Assembly: GCA_001593865.1 (NCBI GenBank)
Contig: LUCB01000010.1
Location: 1-64,000, forward strand
Length of the DNA stretch: 64,000 nucleotides
Direction: 5' to 3'
Source: Candidatus Bathyarchaeota archaeon B24
GTDB taxonomy: Archaea; Thermoproteota; CALKCG01; B24
In this document: positions 61,830-64,000 of the stretch, in pieces
How positions within the stretch are numbered: position 1 is the first letter of the stretch
Layout: every line of letters starts with the position of its first letter
Translations under genes and position numbers: made by a program
Notes under the pieces: model-generated
Seen by the model: the letters and a program-made list of their open reading frames with translations, nothing else
Databases searched by the model: none
What the model was told of the DNA's origin: nothing

Positions 61830-61925
61830 TGCCGGGGGAGGGGTTTGAACCCTCGACTTCTGGACCCTCGGGTTTGGTTCTCCAGATTATGAGTCTGGCG
61901 CTCTTACCCGCTGAGCTACCCCGGC
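61830..61925 (-). tRNA. tRNA-Met (CAU) with a ~23-nt insertion in the variable loop
   Basis: The reverse strand gives acceptor GCCGGGG/CCCCGGC, D arm GCTC/GAGC, anticodon arm CCAGA-CTCATAA-TCTGG (anticodon CAU) and T arm GAGGG-TTCAAAC-CCCTC. Between TCTGG and GAGGG there are 27 bases instead of about five. CCAGA inside the extra segment pairs with TCTGG of the exon and ACC/GGT forms an inner stem, leaving three-base bulges AGA and AGT, as in a relaxed bulge-helix-bulge intron. Removal of ~22-23 nt yields a normal tRNA of 73-74 nt. G1-C72 argues against the initiator (archaeal initiators have A1-U72); elongator Met or tRNA-Ile2 (CAU) remain. Confidence 0.9.
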
Positions 61926-61948
61926 ACCGGTATTTGCTCTCTCACAAG

Positions 61949-61961
61949 TATTTAAAAATGT
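61949..61961 (-). promoter_or_regulatory. TATA box of tRNA-Met
   Basis: TTTTTAAATACTT on the reverse strand lies ~28 nt before the mature 5' end at 61925. On the other strand, AGATATATTTAAACC at 61977-61991 serves the MFS gene that starts at 62019. Confidence 0.55.
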
Positions 61962-62018
61962 TAGGGTCGGGTTATAGAGATATATTTAAACCTATTCGGC
62001 TTAGGTTTTTAGGTCTGT

Positions 62019-63185
62019 ATGCCCTTCGACAGGAGGTCTGTAGCGGTCTACTCGGCTTTCTTCCTATCTAGCCTAGGCTACTCCCTATGGTATTCACTAT
62101 TCCCGGTTTACCTCGACATCATAGGGTTCCAGGCATGGCAGATAGGCTTCGTATTCTCGCTTCTAAGCCTCTCGACCAGCCTCTCCTACCTCATCCTAGG
62201 CGCAGTTTCAGATGCCGCTGGTAGAGGTAAGCCCCTTGCCTTAGGGTTCATTTTATCCGCCCTGACGATCATAGCCTTAGCTTATACGTCAAACATCATG
62301 CTCATAGGGCTTCTGATATCGGCATATGGTCTCCTAGAGGGTCTGAAATCTCCGACGGGTGAAGCGTCTATAGTCGAGACGGGAGCAAGATTAGGCACGG
62401 CTTTATCGCTATTCTACATGGTTGTCATGGTCGCTAGAATAGCGGGCTCAGCGTTATCGGGATACTTCGCCTCGACCCTAGGCTTCCAAAGCCTATTCAT
62501 CCTAGGCAGTCTTCTCAGCATCTCGTCGGCCTCTTTGATCATCTCTCTATACGGCTGGTCTGGGAGGCTTGGTCTTAAAACCGTTAGACTAAGCATCAGC
62601 AAGTTTCCCGAAGGAATCAGGTCGATATTATCCGACAGGGGGCTTAGGTTGCTCACGATAGCCCTCGTGGTCCACGGCCTAGGGTTTTCCATGATAAATC
62701 CCTTAGTCACGCTTTACGCTAAAGAAGCCTTAAGCCTCGACGAGCAGCTGGTGGGCCTGGTCATGGCGGTCTGGAACATGGGCTTCCTCCTGACACAGGT
62801 GCCCTCAGGAAAGTTCACCGATAGGTTCGGCGGTATCCCGATTTTAGCGTCTCACATAGCCCTCTCGTCGGTTTCCTGGCTTCTATACGGTTTCTCGGGA
62901 AACTGGCTTCACCTGGTGCTTTCCGCTTTATTCGTCGGTATGGTAGGCGCCATGGACATGCCCGCTAGAAGAACGTTGATGGTCCGTCTGAAGGGGTCGA
63001 TGGGTGTGGCTTCGATAATAGGGTACATGGATGCTTTAACCCGTTTCACATTTATGCTAGGCTCCTCGGTCGGTGGGGTGCTCTGGAGTAGTCTAGGCTA
63101 TAGGGCTCCGTTCATCATAGGGTCTATACTGAACATATTTGCGTTGATACCTCTTCTAATTCTTATCTACCCTCATAGAAGATAG
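62019..63185 (+). CDS. Major facilitator superfamily transporter
   Basis: 388-aa protein with twelve predicted membrane helices in two six-helix bundles and the MFS loop 2-3 motif GAVSDAAGRGKPLALG, repeated in the second half as GKFTDRFGGIPIL. Closest in style to MFS drug/metabolite exporters; substrate unknown. ATG 62019 with TATA box ~30 nt upstream. The adjacent amidohydrolase gene is on the same strand and begins 21 bp later. Confidence 0.85.
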   Translation: MPFDRRSVAVYSAFFLSSLGYSLWYSLFPVYLDIIGFQAWQIGFVFSLLSLSTSLSYLILGAVSDAAGRGKPLALGFILSALTIIALAYTSNIMLIGLLISAYGLLEGLKSPTGEASIVETGARLGTALSLFYMVVMVARIAGSALSGYFASTLGFQSLFILGSLLSISSASLIISLYGWSGRLGLKTVRLSISKFPEGIRSILSDRGLRLLTIALVVHGLGFSMINPLVTLYAKEALSLDEQLVGLVMAVWNMGFLLTQVPSGKFTDRFGGIPILASHIALSSVSWLLYGFSGNWLHLVLSALFVGMVGAMDMPARRTLMVRLKGSMGVASIIGYMDALTRFTFMLGSSVGGVLWSSLGYRAPFIIGSILNIFALIPLLILIYPHRR

Positions 63186-63206
63186 TTTTCTGGAGGTCTA
63201 TAGGGG

Positions 63207-64000
63207 ATGGATTTCCTGGTATATGGCGGGAGCGTAGTCACGATGGGTAGGCTCGGCGTCGTGAGAGACGGCGCCGTCTTGGTCGAAGGCGATAGGATCG
63301 TGGAGGTCGGCAGAAGCGAAGAGGTTAAACGTAGAAACCCCCGAGGCTACGAGAGGATAGACGCTGAAGGTAAGATCATCATACCGGGTCTTGTGAACAC
63401 CCACCATCACCTGGCCATGAGCCTCCTAAGGGGGTACGCAGACGACCTCCCGCTTAAGGAGTGGCTTGAGAAGTGGATATGGCCTGTCGAGTCTCTCATG
63501 ACAGGAGAGGATATCTACCTAGGCGCGAAGCTCACAGCCGTCGAGTCGGTTTTAGGAGGCTGCACCACGGTCAACACCATGTACCATTATGCTCCGGAGT
63601 TCAACGAGGCTAGGGCTATAGCTGAGGTCGGTATCCGAGGTGTCGTCGGGCATGTATGCTTCTCGTGGCGTAAAGACGAAGACATAAGGCTTACGAAGAT
63701 GCTCGTCGAAAAGTGGCATGGAGCCGAGAACGGCAGAGTGAGGGTCAGCGTCGACCCTCACGCACCCTACACGGTCGACCCGGGGTACATGCGTGAACTC
63801 TGGAGTCTAACCTCGGAGCTTAACGAGAAGTACAGGGATAAAGCCCCAGTCATATGGCATATCCATCTCGCCGAAACCATGGACGAGGCTGAGAAGGTCG
63901 AGAAGGCGTTTAACGTGGATGTTAAGGACGGTGTCGTAGTTTACCTCGATAGGTTAGGAGTACTCGGCCCCATAGTTATAGCCGCCCACTGCGTTCATCT
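63207..64000 (+). CDS. Amidohydrolase of the SAH/MTA/5'-deoxyadenosine deaminase group, 3' end cut by the window
   Basis: First 264 codons of an AtzA/TrzA-type amidohydrolase. PGLVNTHHHLAMSLLRGYAD (HxH metal motif), VDPHAPYTVDPGYMREL and IWHIHLAETMDEAEK are classic for the S-adenosylhomocysteine/methylthioadenosine deaminase family, which deaminates adenosyl compounds. ATG 63207 is preceded by GGAGG (63192-63196). Incomplete at the right edge; the C-terminal metal ligands are not visible. Confidence 0.85.
   Translation, partial: MDFLVYGGSVVTMGRLGVVRDGAVLVEGDRIVEVGRSEEVKRRNPRGYERIDAEGKIIIPGLVNTHHHLAMSLLRGYADDLPLKEWLEKWIWPVESLMTGEDIYLGAKLTAVESVLGGCTTVNTMYHYAPEFNEARAIAEVGIRGVVGHVCFSWRKDEDIRLTKMLVEKWHGAENGRVRVSVDPHAPYTVDPGYMRELWSLTSELNEKYRDKAPVIWHIHLAETMDEAEKVEKAFNVDVKDGVVVYLDRLGVLGPIVIAAHCVH

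Noticed and set aside
1-64000. Search by eye for CRISPR arrays, insertion sequences, prophage, integrases and rRNA.
   Set aside because: No regularly spaced direct repeats, transposase or integrase motifs, phage structural genes or rRNA conserved sequence were recognised.

Overview
The window is archaeal chromosome. Evidence: archaeal TATA boxes about 26 nt ahead of many (often leaderless) starts, frequent TTG/GTG starts, and archaeal-type proteins: ABCE1, multi-OB RPA, Sec61-beta, GTP-dependent dephospho-CoA kinase, DUF2070, an F420 ligase-like enzyme and a TackOD1-like zinc-ribbon protein. The TackOD1-like protein and a tRNA with a non-canonical intron point to the TACK branch (for example Bathyarchaeia or a crenarchaeal relative), but the species cannot be fixed. 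Genes are dense, base composition is roughly balanced, and no rRNA, insertion sequence, CRISPR array or prophage was seen.

Layout. 0.2-2.5 kb: tRNA-Thr, a circularly permuted GTPase, an ECF-type membrane protein and a winged-helix regulator. 2.6-18.4 kb: two adjacent peptide/oligosaccharide-type ABC importers. Both solute-binding proteins have the two halves of the SBP_bac_5 fold in swapped order, and both DppC-type permeases carry a large extracytoplasmic insert. 18.5-28 kb: a Cys-rich protein, leucyl-tRNA synthetase, a candidate small RNA (or tiny ORF), a nucleoside phosphorylase, a class-III aminotransferase with a coupled small membrane protein, an AbrB/PIN toxin-antitoxin pair, a diaminopentanoate-dehydrogenase-like enzyme and an AbrB-ACT regulator. 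28-33.2 kb: histidine operon hisC-G-A-B-D-E-I, without hisH and hisF, behind a promoter with three copies of a GTGGGA-type motif. 33.2-39 kb: dephospho-CoA kinase, a second toxin-antitoxin pair with a palindromic operator candidate, an orphan LolD-type ATPase, a 46-residue Glu/Trp protein not previously evident by length-filtered gene calling, ABCE1 and a flavoprotein. 39-44 kb: a BMP-type nucleoside/sugar importer whose last permease gene is frameshifted. 44-52.5 kb: IMP dehydrogenase without CBS domains, HisRS, a TackOD1-like protein beside a KaiC-like protein without a P-loop, an HTH-AbrB protein, RPA, DUF2070 and Sec61-beta. 52.6-56.5 kb: a complete group 3b-type [NiFe] hydrogenase (sulfhydrogenase, subunits beta-gamma-delta-alpha). 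56.5-64 kb: three amidohydrolases, a membrane hydrolase, an F420 ligase-like protein, tRNA-Met(CAU) with an insertion in the variable loop, and an MFS transporter.

Together the genes suggest an anaerobic heterotroph that imports peptides (two importers), possibly degrades D-amino-acid or N-acyl compounds, scavenges nucleosides (BMP importer, phosphorylase, deaminase-like enzyme), makes its own histidine and balances reductant with a soluble hydrogenase. The most notable items are the permuted binding proteins with their matching permease inserts, the Glu/Trp micro-protein upstream of ABCE1, the tRNA-Met variable-loop intron, the AbrB-ACT/his operator arrangement, and the pseudo-KaiC/TackOD1 pair.
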